From NCBI GenBank assembly GCA_000438115.1, contig FR903634.1, positions 60,395 through 81,636 on the forward strand: a DNA stretch of 21,242 nt, given 5' to 3'. Source of the stretch: Prevotella sp. CAG:617 (GTDB lineage Bacteria; Bacteroidota; Bacteroidia; Bacteroidales; Bacteroidaceae). Below, in pieces: positions 7,172 to 14,493 of this stretch (the stretch's first letter is position 1; each line of letters begins with the position of its first letter). The notes beneath the pieces are model-generated. The model ran no database searches. It was not told where the DNA came from and was given only the letters and a program-made list of their open reading frames with translations. The position numbers and the translations under genes were made by a program.

Positions 7172-7246
7172 GGTGGCCGGTGGGATTCGAACCCACGACA
7201 TTCAGAACCACAATCTGACGCTCTAACCAACTGAACTACGGCCACC
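7172..7246 (-). tRNA. tRNA-His (anticodon GTG)
   Basis: The minus strand folds as a full cloverleaf. The acceptor stem is GTGGCCG/CGGCCAC, preceded by an extra 5' G that faces C73, the hallmark of tRNA-His. The D arm reads GTTCAGTTGGTTAGAGC. The anticodon stem TCAGA/TCTGA encloses the loop TTGTGGT, with anticodon GTG. The T arm is GTGGG-TTCGAAT-CCCAC. The 3' CCA is not fully encoded, as the bases after C73 read C, A. A consensus promoter lies 29 bases upstream and a hairpin terminator follows. Confidence 0.97.
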
Positions 7247-7274
7247 ATGTGGACTTCTGTTTTCAAAAGCAATG

Positions 7275-7305
7275 CAAAGGTAGTGTTTTTTTTTTATACT
7301 GCAAA
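7275..7305 (-). promoter_or_regulatory. Bacteroidetes-type promoter of tRNA-His
   Basis: Minus-strand TTTG (7305-7302) and TACCTTTG (7282-7275) match the -33/-7 consensus exactly with the preferred 19-bp spacer. The spacer is A/T rich with a run of ten A. Transcription should begin near 7268, about 20 nt before the mature tRNA. Confidence 0.8.
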
Positions 7306-7385
7306 TTTTTCGAGAACTTTTTTACTCTGAAACCCATTTTTTTAGAGAAATGAATGCATCCACGCCAATTTCCCAGCGTCAAACA

Positions 7386-8267
7386 TCACTTCTTATAATA
7401 AGTATGCTTTCCTGCAGCCAGCGTATTAAGCATCAGCATACAGATTGTCATTGGCCCAACTCCCCCAGGCACCGGAGTAATGTAGGCGCATTTGGGAGAC
7501 ACTTCGTCAAACTTTACGTCGCCGTTAAGACGGAAGCCGCTCTTTCGGGTGGCATCAGGTACGCGAGTCGTACCCACGTCAATCACGGTTGCACCGTCCT
7601 TCACCATATCTGCCGTTACAAAATTGGGCTGACCAATAGCAGCAATAATAATGTCGGCTTCACGACATTCCTGTTTTAAATTGGCGCTGTGGCTGTGGCA
7701 TACGGTTACCGTAGCATCGCCATAACACTTTTGCATCATTAGTTGGGCCATTGGCTTACCTACGATGTTGCTGCGTCCCAATACGACACATTTTTTTCCG
7801 GATGTAGGGATCTGATACCGGCGCAAAAGCTCCAAAATACCCTTTGGCGTGGCAGAAATGTAGCAAGGAAGGCCAATGGCCATACGGCCTACATTGATAG
7901 GATGGAAACCGTCAACATCCTTACGGTAGTCAATGGCTTCAATGATTCTCTGCTCGGATATATGTTTGGGCAAAGGCAACTGAACGATAAAGCCATCAAC
8001 ACGGTCGTCTTTGTTAAGCCGGTCTATTTCGGCCAACAACTGCGCTTCGGTCACGTCATCCTCATAACGGATGAGCGAAGACTCAAAACCGCACTCCTCA
8101 CACGCTTTGACCTTGTTGCGCACGTAGGTTTCACTTCCACCATCGTGCCCCACGAGCACGGCTGCCAGATGAGGGCGTTTGCCTCCGGCAGCCACAATCT
8201 GCTCCACTTCAGCCTTGATTTCCTGTTTGATAGCTGCGGCTGTGGCTTTTCCGTCAATCAATTGCAT
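7386..8267 (-). CDS. folD: Bifunctional methylenetetrahydrofolate dehydrogenase / methenyltetrahydrofolate cyclohydrolase
   Basis: This 293-residue cytoplasmic enzyme interconverts 5,10-methylene-THF, 5,10-methenyl-THF and 10-formyl-THF using NADP. It has the family's usual length. Motifs include SETYVRNK with the catalytic Tyr48 and Lys52, GFIVQLPLP (92-100), DVDGFHPINVG (117-127, Asp119), the Rossmann dinucleotide site VVLGRSNIVGKP (161-172), and PVPGGVGPMT (265-274). It follows ffh by 44 bp on the same strand and probably shares its transcript. An AAGGAGGT sequence ends seven bases before the ATG, fixing the start. This is a strong Shine-Dalgarno signal in a genome where most starts lack one. 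Confidence 0.97.
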   Translation of the reverse strand: MQLIDGKATAAAIKQEIKAEVEQIVAAGGKRPHLAAVLVGHDGGSETYVRNKVKACEECGFESSLIRYEDDVTEAQLLAEIDRLNKDDRVDGFIVQLPLPKHISEQRIIEAIDYRKDVDGFHPINVGRMAIGLPCYISATPKGILELLRRYQIPTSGKKCVVLGRSNIVGKPMAQLMMQKCYGDATVTVCHSHSANLKQECREADIIIAAIGQPNFVTADMVKDGATVIDVGTTRVPDATRKSGFRLNGDVKFDEVSPKCAYITPVPGGVGPMTICMLMLNTLAAGKHTYYKK

Positions 8268-8274
8268 GATTTTT

Positions 8275-8282
8275 ACCTCCTT
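8275..8282 (-). promoter_or_regulatory. Strong Shine-Dalgarno sequence of folD
   Basis: The minus strand reads AAGGAGGT, seven bases before the folD ATG. The neighbouring ffh, yaaA and pflB starts have no such match close to their ATG. Confidence 0.75.
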
Positions 8283-8311
8283 TTTTATAATTAATATTCC
8301 GTATTTTTTAC

Positions 8312-9655
8312 TTAGAACTTGGGCATGCCGGGCATTTTGGGCATACCGGCCATCATTTTACCCATCTTACTGCCGGTTACCATCTTCATCATCTTGCGTG
8401 TTTGTTCAAACTGCTTGATGAGCCGGTTGACCTCATTGATATTGGTTCCGCTACCTTTGGCTATACGCTGACGGCGGCTTGAATTCAAGATTTCGGGATG
8501 ACTGCGCTCCTGAGGCGTCATGGAATAGATAATGGCCTCTATCGACACAAAAGCATTGTCGTCAATATCAATATCCTTCAAGGCCTTACCTACGCCGGGA
8601 ATCATGGAAGCCAGGTCCTTAAGGTTACCCATCTTTTTAATTTGGTGAATCTGATTCAGGAAATCATTAAAGTCAAACTGATTCTTCTGAATCTTGCGCT
8701 GCAAACGGCGGGCCTCGGCTTCGTCAAACTGTTCCTGTGCACGCTCTACCAACGAAACAATATCACCCATACCCAGAATACGGTCGGCCATACGCTCGGG
8801 ATGGAACTGATCAAGTGCTTCCATCTTTTCACCCGTACCCACAAACTTAATGGGTTTGTTCACCACCGTACGGATTGACAACGCGGCACCACCACGTGTA
8901 TCACCGTCAAGTTTGGTCAGCACGACACCGTCAAAATCAAGTCTGTCATTAAACTCTTTGGCCGTATTAACGGCATCCTGACCCGTCATGGAGTCAACCA
9001 CAAACAGTGTTTCGTCAGGCTCAATGGCAGTTTTGATGGCCGCAATTTCCTGCATCATTTCCTCATCAACAGCCAAGCGGCCGGCCGTATCGACGATGAC
9101 CAGATCATATCCCTTGGCCTTGGCTTCATGAATGGCGTCCTGAGCAATCTTGACAGGATCCTTGCACTCCATGTCGGCATACACGGGCACACCTACCTGC
9201 TCGCCCAACACGCGCAACTGTTCAATTGCCGCAGGACGATAAACGTCGCAAGCCACCAAAAGCGGTTTCTTGTTTTTCTTCGTTTTCTGCCACAGCGCCA
9301 GCTTTCCCGACATTGTGGTTTTTCCGGAACCTTGCAGACCCGACATCAAGATAACAGCAGGATGCCCTTTGAGCACCATCTCAGCCGATGTGCCGCCCAT
9401 CAGCTCAGCCAATTCGTCATGTACAATCTTAACCAGCAGCTGTCCCGGCTTTACGGCCGTCAGAACCTGCTGACCCATGGCTTTTTCCTTTACACGGTCG
9501 GTGAAACTTTTGGCGACCTTATAGTTAACGTCGGCATCGAGCAGCGAACGTCGTATTTCCTTAAGCGTTTCCGCTACATTGATTTCGGTAATTTTACCTT
9601 CACCCTTCAGTACTTTAAAAGAGCGTTCTAGTTTCTCGCTTAAATTTTCAAACAT
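8312..9655 (-). CDS. ffh: Signal recognition particle protein (SRP54 homologue)
   Basis: This is the 447-residue GTPase that binds 4.5S RNA and signal sequences and hands ribosomes to FtsY at the membrane. The N domain (1-90) carries the ALLEADV-type motif as SLLDADV. The G domain shows GLQGSGKTT (106-114), DVYRPAAIEQL (137-147), DTAGR (189-193) and TKLDGDTRGG (247-256). The M domain (about 300-447) includes the RNA-binding SRRQRIAKGSG and a methionine-rich tail of MxxM type. The length is normal for the family and the gene is complete. It starts an operon with folD. A TAATTTTG -7 box 26 bp upstream of the ATG supports the start. No Shine-Dalgarno sequence is visible. Confidence 0.98.
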   Translation of the reverse strand: MFENLSEKLERSFKVLKGEGKITEINVAETLKEIRRSLLDADVNYKVAKSFTDRVKEKAMGQQVLTAVKPGQLLVKIVHDELAELMGGTSAEMVLKGHPAVILMSGLQGSGKTTMSGKLALWQKTKKNKKPLLVACDVYRPAAIEQLRVLGEQVGVPVYADMECKDPVKIAQDAIHEAKAKGYDLVIVDTAGRLAVDEEMMQEIAAIKTAIEPDETLFVVDSMTGQDAVNTAKEFNDRLDFDGVVLTKLDGDTRGGAALSIRTVVNKPIKFVGTGEKMEALDQFHPERMADRILGMGDIVSLVERAQEQFDEAEARRLQRKIQKNQFDFNDFLNQIHQIKKMGNLKDLASMIPGVGKALKDIDIDDNAFVSIEAIIYSMTPQERSHPEILNSSRRQRIAKGSGTNINEVNRLIKQFEQTRKMMKMVTGSKMGKMMAGMPKMPGMPKF

Positions 9656-9680
9656 ATAATTTATGGATATAATTTGTCTG

Positions 9681-9720
9681 CAAAATTAGTGTAAACCAAG
9701 CGAAAAGAAAAACAAAAGCA
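9681..9720 (-). promoter_or_regulatory. Candidate ffh-folD promoter module
   Basis: Minus-strand 9688-9681 is TAATTTTG, an exact -7 consensus. Upstream lies the block containing GCGAAAAGAAAAAC (plus strand) that is shared with 778-817, 34 of 40 identical by eye. The only upstream TTTG is 24 bp away, longer than the usual spacer. Confidence 0.6.
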
Positions 9721-9823
9721 CAGTTTTTTCAGCAACAACAATACTGCGACTCAAATTCCGGCCAGGAAAAAGCCCACCCCGTGAAGCACGAAAAAAACAT
9801 GGAACATACTGCCCCTCTGACAT

Positions 9824-9838
9824 GACTTCAGTATAACC
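9824..9838 (-). repeat. Short interspersed repeat, copy 4 (diverged)
   Basis: The minus strand reads GGTTATACTGAAGTC, related to the TTATAC(C/T)GAACTC core of the copies at 895-908, 1133-1156 and 2575-2598. As with copy 1, it lies upstream of a GCGAAAAGAAAAAC-type promoter module in the same orientation. Confidence 0.35.
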
Positions 9839-9969
9839 AGAAAACAGACGGCACCTTTTTCCTTTTTTCCGGAACCTTAAACAAACCGGCCGGCACTTTG
9901 TTGGCAACAAACCGTAGCCTGCCACATGACAGACATCGGGCAGCACAACGATTAATACCCCATAAACTT

Positions 9970-9995
9970 GTGGTTATTACGGAGAATTTGCGTAA
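9970..9995 (+). repeat. Left imperfect direct repeat flanking the singleton region
   Basis: These 26 bases match 11809-11834 at 23 positions, ending in the identical 14-mer GAGAATTTGCGTAA. The two copies bracket 1.8 kb that contains only one AT-rich gene. Confidence 0.5.
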
Positions 9996-10118
9996 AACTA
10001 GAAGACATTTAGAAAATTCTTATTCAAAGGATTTTAGAAAAATATTTTTTTAAGCAATAGTGCTATTTGCAGCACCCTGCTTTATATTGTTGTTAAACTT
10101 CTAAAAATTGTAAACATT

Positions 10119-10205
10119 TTAAAACATGGACCTCACGCCCACTTCGGGAACGAATTTGAGAAAATACCAATGGGGCTCTTCACCCAAAATCTTTGAGGTA
10201 ACCAT
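10119..10205 (-). other. Short protein-like segment (28 codons) or RNA, unresolved
   Basis: A 28-codon minus-strand frame from 10205 to 10119 translates to a peptide containing KILGEEPHWYFLKFVPEVGV. The overlapping plus strand also has an open frame (10126-10293), which runs into the neighbouring gene's stop. Base composition here is less AT-rich than on either side, which suggests constrained or transplanted sequence: a gene remnant, small peptide gene or structured RNA. No promoter is assignable. I do not recognise a family with confidence, so it is not called as a gene. Confidence 0.25.
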
Positions 10206-10289
10206 GTTTAACCTGAACGACGCAATGCCTTATTGTATTAACTGGTCAAACTGTTCAATAACATTTTGTAATCGTTATAAACCCTTCAT

Positions 10290-11609
10290 TTAGCTCTTCT
10301 TTAAATGTTCAACAATAATTGTATAATTTTCATTTCCTATATTTTTCTCCGTAAGGCATTGATTCGCATAATTTTTACTAACCAAAAGCCTGTTATTACT
10401 ATACAAATAATTCCATAAACCATCTCCCATTAATGTTTTCCATTGAGTTTCATGCCTCATCACAAGAAACTTTACGTCTTTTACAGAAGTAGCCAAATAA
10501 AGTAACACCATTTTGGTAAATTTTTGAGAAGGAAATAAATCCTTGATAGATGGAGATTCCTGAGAAGTGTAAGCGAAATACTGACACAAAGCAACATGAT
10601 TGAAAATATTTTCTTTGTGCTGCTCGCCATAAACAGCACTTCCCAAAGGAAGCATTTTCTTTCTCCAATAATAGTCACCTAATATTCGTGTAGGTTCATA
10701 ATAGTCAAATTTATGTCCTTCCATTGACAAAATTTTTCGTTTGTCTTCCATAATTTCTTCTGCCATCTGAGGCTTGAACATGTTTGCTAAATTCTTATTC
10801 AAATACTCCACATATCCAGGATTCAAAGAAAGAATTACAAGTTTAGAGTTAAGGATATTTCCGCTCCAAGGTTCAGGGGGAATATTTAAGACTAATTTTT
10901 TAGCAGGTTTTCCCTTTTGTTTTTCATTATACGCAATAACATATTCTTCATCCCCTGGATATACTATATCATAAACAAAGTAAAGATCATATCCAGAAAG
11001 TTTGGGCAACAATTCTTTCCAGCGATTCAAATATAGGATATAGTCTTTGCTAATAGATGCTTTGCTTATTGATTCTTGTGATGTTAATAAATAATTATAA
11101 CATGATAGTTTATCGTCTGAAGACTTTATATTAAAACGATTTATTATTGCAGTATAATCTAAAGGAATACTTGTAAAACTTACAATGTATTCGTTAGAAT
11201 TTATATTTGGATATTCAACATAACGAAGTAGAATTTCTTCTATTAATAAATTTACAAGATGAATTAAATCAACATGTTTTTGATCCAATAAAAATTCCGT
11301 TAAAAAGGTCTCAACCTCTCTCAAATAATCGATGTAAGAAAACAACGATTGCTTTGCATTATCTTCGTAATTCCGATATTGGACATCTTTTACATGTTCG
11401 TCTATATCTCTCTTAATTTCGGCATATAAATTTAACCCTCTTGTCACAGCAAAACCTAAGTCACATAGTTTATCTTCTATACTCAAGTGCTTGAACTCTT
11501 CAGAACTTGAATCTATATATACTCGTGTACGATAAGGAAGGGTTATTGTATCATCGCCATAAGGATAAAAAGCCCTTTTATTTATTTTTTTCTCAATGAG
11601 ATTTTTCAT
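10290..11609 (-). CDS. Unknown protein, C-terminal half resembles uracil-DNA-glycosylase-fold proteins
   Basis: This is a 439-residue soluble protein, with no signal peptide or membrane helix. Residues 1-200 are mostly helical and acidic/aromatic, unlike anything I recognise. From about 235 the pattern IPPEPWSGN (243-251), LVILSLNPG (257-265), DYYWRKKM (312-319), NHVALCQYFAYTS (337-349), LVMRHETQW (382-390) and a closing SKNYANQCLTEKNIG recalls a group of uncharacterised uracil-DNA-glycosylase-superfamily proteins with an LNPG loop. A role on DNA bases is only an inference, and catalytic residues cannot be named. Codon use is visibly more AT-rich than in the flanking ffh and GT-C genes. The gene stands alone, with long AT-rich flanks and imperfect direct repeats outside them, which suggests horizontal acquisition. 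No promoter is convincing. Confidence 0.6.
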   Translation of the reverse strand: MKNLIEKKINKRAFYPYGDDTITLPYRTRVYIDSSSEEFKHLSIEDKLCDLGFAVTRGLNLYAEIKRDIDEHVKDVQYRNYEDNAKQSLFSYIDYLREVETFLTEFLLDQKHVDLIHLVNLLIEEILLRYVEYPNINSNEYIVSFTSIPLDYTAIINRFNIKSSDDKLSCYNYLLTSQESISKASISKDYILYLNRWKELLPKLSGYDLYFVYDIVYPGDEEYVIAYNEKQKGKPAKKLVLNIPPEPWSGNILNSKLVILSLNPGYVEYLNKNLANMFKPQMAEEIMEDKRKILSMEGHKFDYYEPTRILGDYYWRKKMLPLGSAVYGEQHKENIFNHVALCQYFAYTSQESPSIKDLFPSQKFTKMVLLYLATSVKDVKFLVMRHETQWKTLMGDGLWNYLYSNNRLLVSKNYANQCLTEKNIGNENYTIIVEHLKKS

Positions 11610-11808
11610 ATTATAATCTTGTTATGTTTGATGTCGGCAATATATAAAATATTTTTGAGTATAATTTATTTGGGGGGAACTAATGTAATAAAAGCCATAA
11701 CAATTTGTTTAATTTACTTTGAAACGTTTTCAACTGTCTACTTAACTTCTGCAATTTTTTCCAACTCTCTAATCATCAAATTCTGTTGTTTTAATCTGCG
11801 GCAATTCG

Positions 11809-11834
11809 GTGGATATTCCAGAGAATTTGCGTAA
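11809..11834 (+). repeat. Right imperfect direct repeat flanking the singleton region
   Basis: Matches 9970-9995 at 23 of 26 bases. Its last three bases (TAA) begin the TAAGTTTG promoter box of the GT-C gene, so the repeat abuts a functional promoter. Confidence 0.5.
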
Positions 11835-11839
11835 GTTTG
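11832..11839 (+). promoter_or_regulatory. -7 promoter box of the GT-C glycosyltransferase gene
   Basis: TAAGTTTG matches TAnnTTTG exactly, 23 bases before the ATG at 11863. No TTTG lies at the right distance upstream. Its position makes the longer reading frame from 11809 unlikely. Confidence 0.5.
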
Positions 11840-11862
11840 CACCACAAAAAAACTCATACGAT

Positions 11863-13638
11863 ATGACGCCCAACAACCTGGACCCCACCGGAAAAAAACG
11901 GTTCGGAATCTTATTATTCCTCACCGTTTTCCTGCTACTTCCCTTTTTGGGACTTACTCTATTCAACACCAAAGGCGAGCCTCGTGAAGCCATCGTGGCC
12001 CTGTCGATGCTGAACAGTGACAACTGGATCCTACCGGTCAACAACGGAGGAGAAATGGCCTACAAGCCACCTTTTTTTCACTGGCTCATAGCTCTGTTCT
12101 CATCTGTGCTGAACCACGGACAAATCAACGAATACCTGTCGCGACTGCCGTCGGCCCTCTCGCTGATTGCCATGATTGCCGCAGGATACTGGTTCTACGG
12201 CAAGCGAAAGGGATACACGCTGGCGCTGGTTGCCGGTTTGCTCACCCTGACAAACTTTGAGGTTCACCGTGCCGGTGTAAACTGTCGGGTCGACATGCTG
12301 CTGACGGCCTGTATGGTAGGCGCGCTTTATCTCCTTTATCTGGGGCACGAAAAGCGGAAAACAGCATACTATCTGCTGGCCTTACTATGCATGAGCGGAG
12401 CCATGCTGACCAAGGGCCCCGTGGGCATATTGCTGCCCTGCATGGTTGGTTTTGCTTACGAACTATGTCAAAAAGAACGCTTCGCAAGAGTACTGCTGCG
12501 CTACATTGCTCTGGGGCTCGGTGCTCTGGTCATCCCCATGATGTGGTACGTGGCAGCCTATCAGGAAGGCGGCCAAAAGTTTTTTGACCTGGTATGGGAA
12601 GAAAACGTATTGCGCTTTACGGGAAAAATGAGTTATGGCTCACATGAAAACCCGCCCATCTACAACGTCATGACCATTCTCACCGGCATGCTGCCCTATA
12701 CGCTGCTGGTGCTCATCGGACTCGTTTCGATACATTTAAGACATGCACGGAACACTTTGAGCAAAACATGGTGGAAAGAACAATGGCATCGCCTCAAGGC
12801 CATGGACAGCCTGAGGCTTTTTACCCTCCTGAGTTTCGTCATCATCTTTGTTTTCTACTGTATTCCAAAGAGCAAGCGCAGTGTATATCTGCTGCCTGTA
12901 TATCCATTTATGTGCTATTTCCTGGCTGAATACATGCACTACCTGTGGCAGGAAAAGCACCATATTATCCGACTTTTCGGCCGCCTGCTGGCCACACTGG
13001 TTATCATTGTATCCGTTACGGCCATTATACTGCACTTCGTTCCCATACCGGAAATATTCATGCAAGGACACAACGCCCAGATTATCGGGGCACTGCATGA
13101 CATACCCTGGACGTTCTGGAGTGTAGCAGGCATACTGCTTCCGCTCTATCTGGGCATTCACTATTGGTTCAGCTCGTTTAAGCCCAAGAACAACTGGATA
13201 TTCTACGGCACCCTGATTCTGCCCTACAGTATCCTTTTTGCCCTTGACTGCCACTACCAGCCCACCCTGCTCAACGAGCGGTCTGACAAACTGGTGGTTG
13301 AACAAATCAAGAAGCGCTTCCCCGAAGGCGATATCCACACCTACATCTACATGCCCGATTTCAACATAGCCAGCAAGATGCATTACTTTACGCTGAACTT
13401 TTACCTGAACGACCGCGTAAAACAGTATGAACAGCAATTGCCGGCCCAAGGATATGTCATCATGGGAGAGTATGACTACCGGGAGCACTTCTGTCCCGCA
13501 TTCGGACAAGAATACAACATCCGCGAAGTCGAAAACCTACGACACAAAAGTTGCGACACCAAGCAAACTCTCGCCATCTATTACTTTCAGCGAAAGAAAA
13601 CAGATTCCGTTTCCAAGCAAAACGAGAAAAAGTCTTAA
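11863..13638 (+). CDS. ArnT/PMT-like integral-membrane glycosyltransferase (GT-C, GT83-like)
   Basis: This 591-residue polytopic inner-membrane enzyme has about a dozen hydrophobic segments. After the first helix comes GEPREAI (38-44), with an acidic catalytic-type residue in the first periplasmic loop, then NWILP and YKPPFFHW (67-74), a layout characteristic of ArnT and PMT relatives. RLPSAL follows. Such enzymes move a sugar from a polyprenyl-phosphate donor to lipid A, another lipid or a protein on the periplasmic side. A polyprenol-phosphate sugar synthase is encoded next, a plausible donor source. The in-frame start at 11809 is rejected because a -7 box lies inside it, and the ATG at 11863 precedes the first membrane helix directly. 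The C-terminal 150 residues form a soluble periplasmic domain. Confidence 0.88.
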   Translation: MTPNNLDPTGKKRFGILLFLTVFLLLPFLGLTLFNTKGEPREAIVALSMLNSDNWILPVNNGGEMAYKPPFFHWLIALFSSVLNHGQINEYLSRLPSALSLIAMIAAGYWFYGKRKGYTLALVAGLLTLTNFEVHRAGVNCRVDMLLTACMVGALYLLYLGHEKRKTAYYLLALLCMSGAMLTKGPVGILLPCMVGFAYELCQKERFARVLLRYIALGLGALVIPMMWYVAAYQEGGQKFFDLVWEENVLRFTGKMSYGSHENPPIYNVMTILTGMLPYTLLVLIGLVSIHLRHARNTLSKTWWKEQWHRLKAMDSLRLFTLLSFVIIFVFYCIPKSKRSVYLLPVYPFMCYFLAEYMHYLWQEKHHIIRLFGRLLATLVIIVSVTAIILHFVPIPEIFMQGHNAQIIGALHDIPWTFWSVAGILLPLYLGIHYWFSSFKPKNNWIFYGTLILPYSILFALDCHYQPTLLNERSDKLVVEQIKKRFPEGDIHTYIYMPDFNIASKMHYFTLNFYLNDRVKQYEQQLPAQGYVIMGEYDYREHFCPAFGQEYNIREVENLRHKSCDTKQTLAIYYFQRKKTDSVSKQNEKKS

Positions 13639-13678
13639 ATAGGCGAAATTCGCAGGTCGTTGTACAATAAAATGCCAC

Positions 13679-13695
13679 TAATTTTGCTAATTTTG
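13679..13695 (+). promoter_or_regulatory. Tandem -7-like boxes before the DPM-synthase-like gene
   Basis: TAATTTTG occurs twice, at 13679-13686 and 13688-13695, separated by a single C, 35-50 bases before the ATG. A well-spaced -33 box is not evident, so which copy is used is unknown. Confidence 0.4.
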
Positions 13696-13729
13696 CGCTT
13701 AACATATAAACCAAAACAAAGAAAACATT

Positions 13730-14476
13730 ATGCCCAGTAGTGATAGCCTGGTAATCATACCAACCTACAATGAAAAAGAGAACGCGGAAAGCATTGTCCG
13801 TGCGGTATTCAACCTGAAAAAGCACTTCAACATACTGATTATTGATGACGGCTCACCCGACGGCACAGCCGACATCATCAAACGGCTACAAAAAGAATTT
13901 CCGAACGACTTGCACCTCATTGAGCGTGAAGGCAAACTGGGACTCGGCACAGCCTACATCACAGGATTCAAGTGGGCTCTGTCACAGGGTTATGACTACA
14001 TCTTCGAAATGGACGCCGACTTCAGCCACAATCCCAACGACCTGCTCCGACTTTATGCTGCATGTCATGACGAAGGAGCCGACGTAGCCATCGGTTCACG
14101 CTATGTCAGCGGTGTAAATGTGGTAAACTGGCCCATGGGACGCGTATTAATGAGCTACTATGCTTCAAAATACGTACGCATTATCACCGGCCTGCCCATT
14201 CATGACACAACGGCAGGATTCAAATGTTACAAGCGTCAGGTTTTGGAAACCATTGACCTTGACGCCATCCGCTTTAAAGGATATGCGTTCCAGATTGAAA
14301 TGAAATTCACTGCCTACAAATGCGGCTTCAAAATCAAAGAAGTACCCGTTATTTTCGTTAATCGCCGACTGGGTGAAAGCAAGATGAACAGCAGTATCTT
14401 CGGCGAAGCCATTTTTGGCGTAATGCGCCTGCGACTGGACAGTTGGACTAAAAAATATCCGAAGAAAAAGAACTAA
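13730..14476 (+). CDS. Polyprenol-phosphate mannosyltransferase-like GT2 (DPM1 family)
   Basis: This 248-residue cytoplasmic-face enzyme is expected to transfer mannose or a similar sugar from a nucleotide donor to polyprenyl phosphate. GT2/DPM1 signatures are IIPTYNE (9-15), IIDDGSPDGT (37-46), EMDADFSHNP (93-102) with the metal-binding DAD, IGSRYV, DTTAGFKCY and RRLGESKM. It has only the catalytic domain and no C-terminal membrane helices, like the short single-domain bacterial enzymes. It lies 91 bp after the GT-C enzyme, which would use just such a lipid-linked sugar, and 17 bp before dihydroorotase. The actual sugar is not deducible. Confidence 0.9.
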   Translation: MPSSDSLVIIPTYNEKENAESIVRAVFNLKKHFNILIIDDGSPDGTADIIKRLQKEFPNDLHLIEREGKLGLGTAYITGFKWALSQGYDYIFEMDADFSHNPNDLLRLYAACHDEGADVAIGSRYVSGVNVVNWPMGRVLMSYYASKYVRIITGLPIHDTTAGFKCYKRQVLETIDLDAIRFKGYAFQIEMKFTAYKCGFKIKEVPVIFVNRRLGESKMNSSIFGEAIFGVMRLRLDSWTKKYPKKKN

Positions 14477-14493
14477 ATATTTTCACCATACCT

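Larger units (their letters stand above)
9656..10289. other. Intergenic region between ffh and the singleton gene
   Basis: From the ffh side it holds the promoter module (9681-9720), a diverged repeat copy (9824-9838), a TTTGTTGGCAACAAA near-palindrome (9897-9911), the left direct repeat (9970-9995), and a stretch at about 10126-10215 that is richer in G and C than its AT-rich surroundings. I see no gene here with recognisable homology. A minus-strand frame that overlaps the ffh promoter module (9686-9946) is judged spurious. Confidence 0.55.
11610..11862. other. AT-rich spacer between the singleton gene and the GT-C gene
   Basis: This is divergent spacer DNA. The left 200 bases are AT-rich with no consensus promoter found for the leftward gene. 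The right end holds the direct repeat and the -7 box of the rightward gene. Confidence 0.5.

Noticed and set aside
9686..9946. 86-codon minus-strand open frame upstream of ffh
   Set aside because: Its end lies inside the ffh promoter module and it contains the diverged repeat. The translation looks like translated non-coding DNA.
10126..10293. 55-codon plus-strand frame overlapping the singleton gene's stop
   Set aside because: It is antisense to the more protein-like minus frame and its 3' half is AT-rich spacer; no start signal.
11809..11862. Upstream in-frame ATG extending the GT-C protein by 18 residues
   Set aside because: A consensus -7 box (11832-11839) lies inside the extension, and the added residues precede the natural N-terminal helix without family support.
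12736..13509. 257-codon minus-strand open frame
   Set aside because: It is fully antisense to the GT-C glycosyltransferase, whose plus-strand translation has clear membrane segments and motifs.
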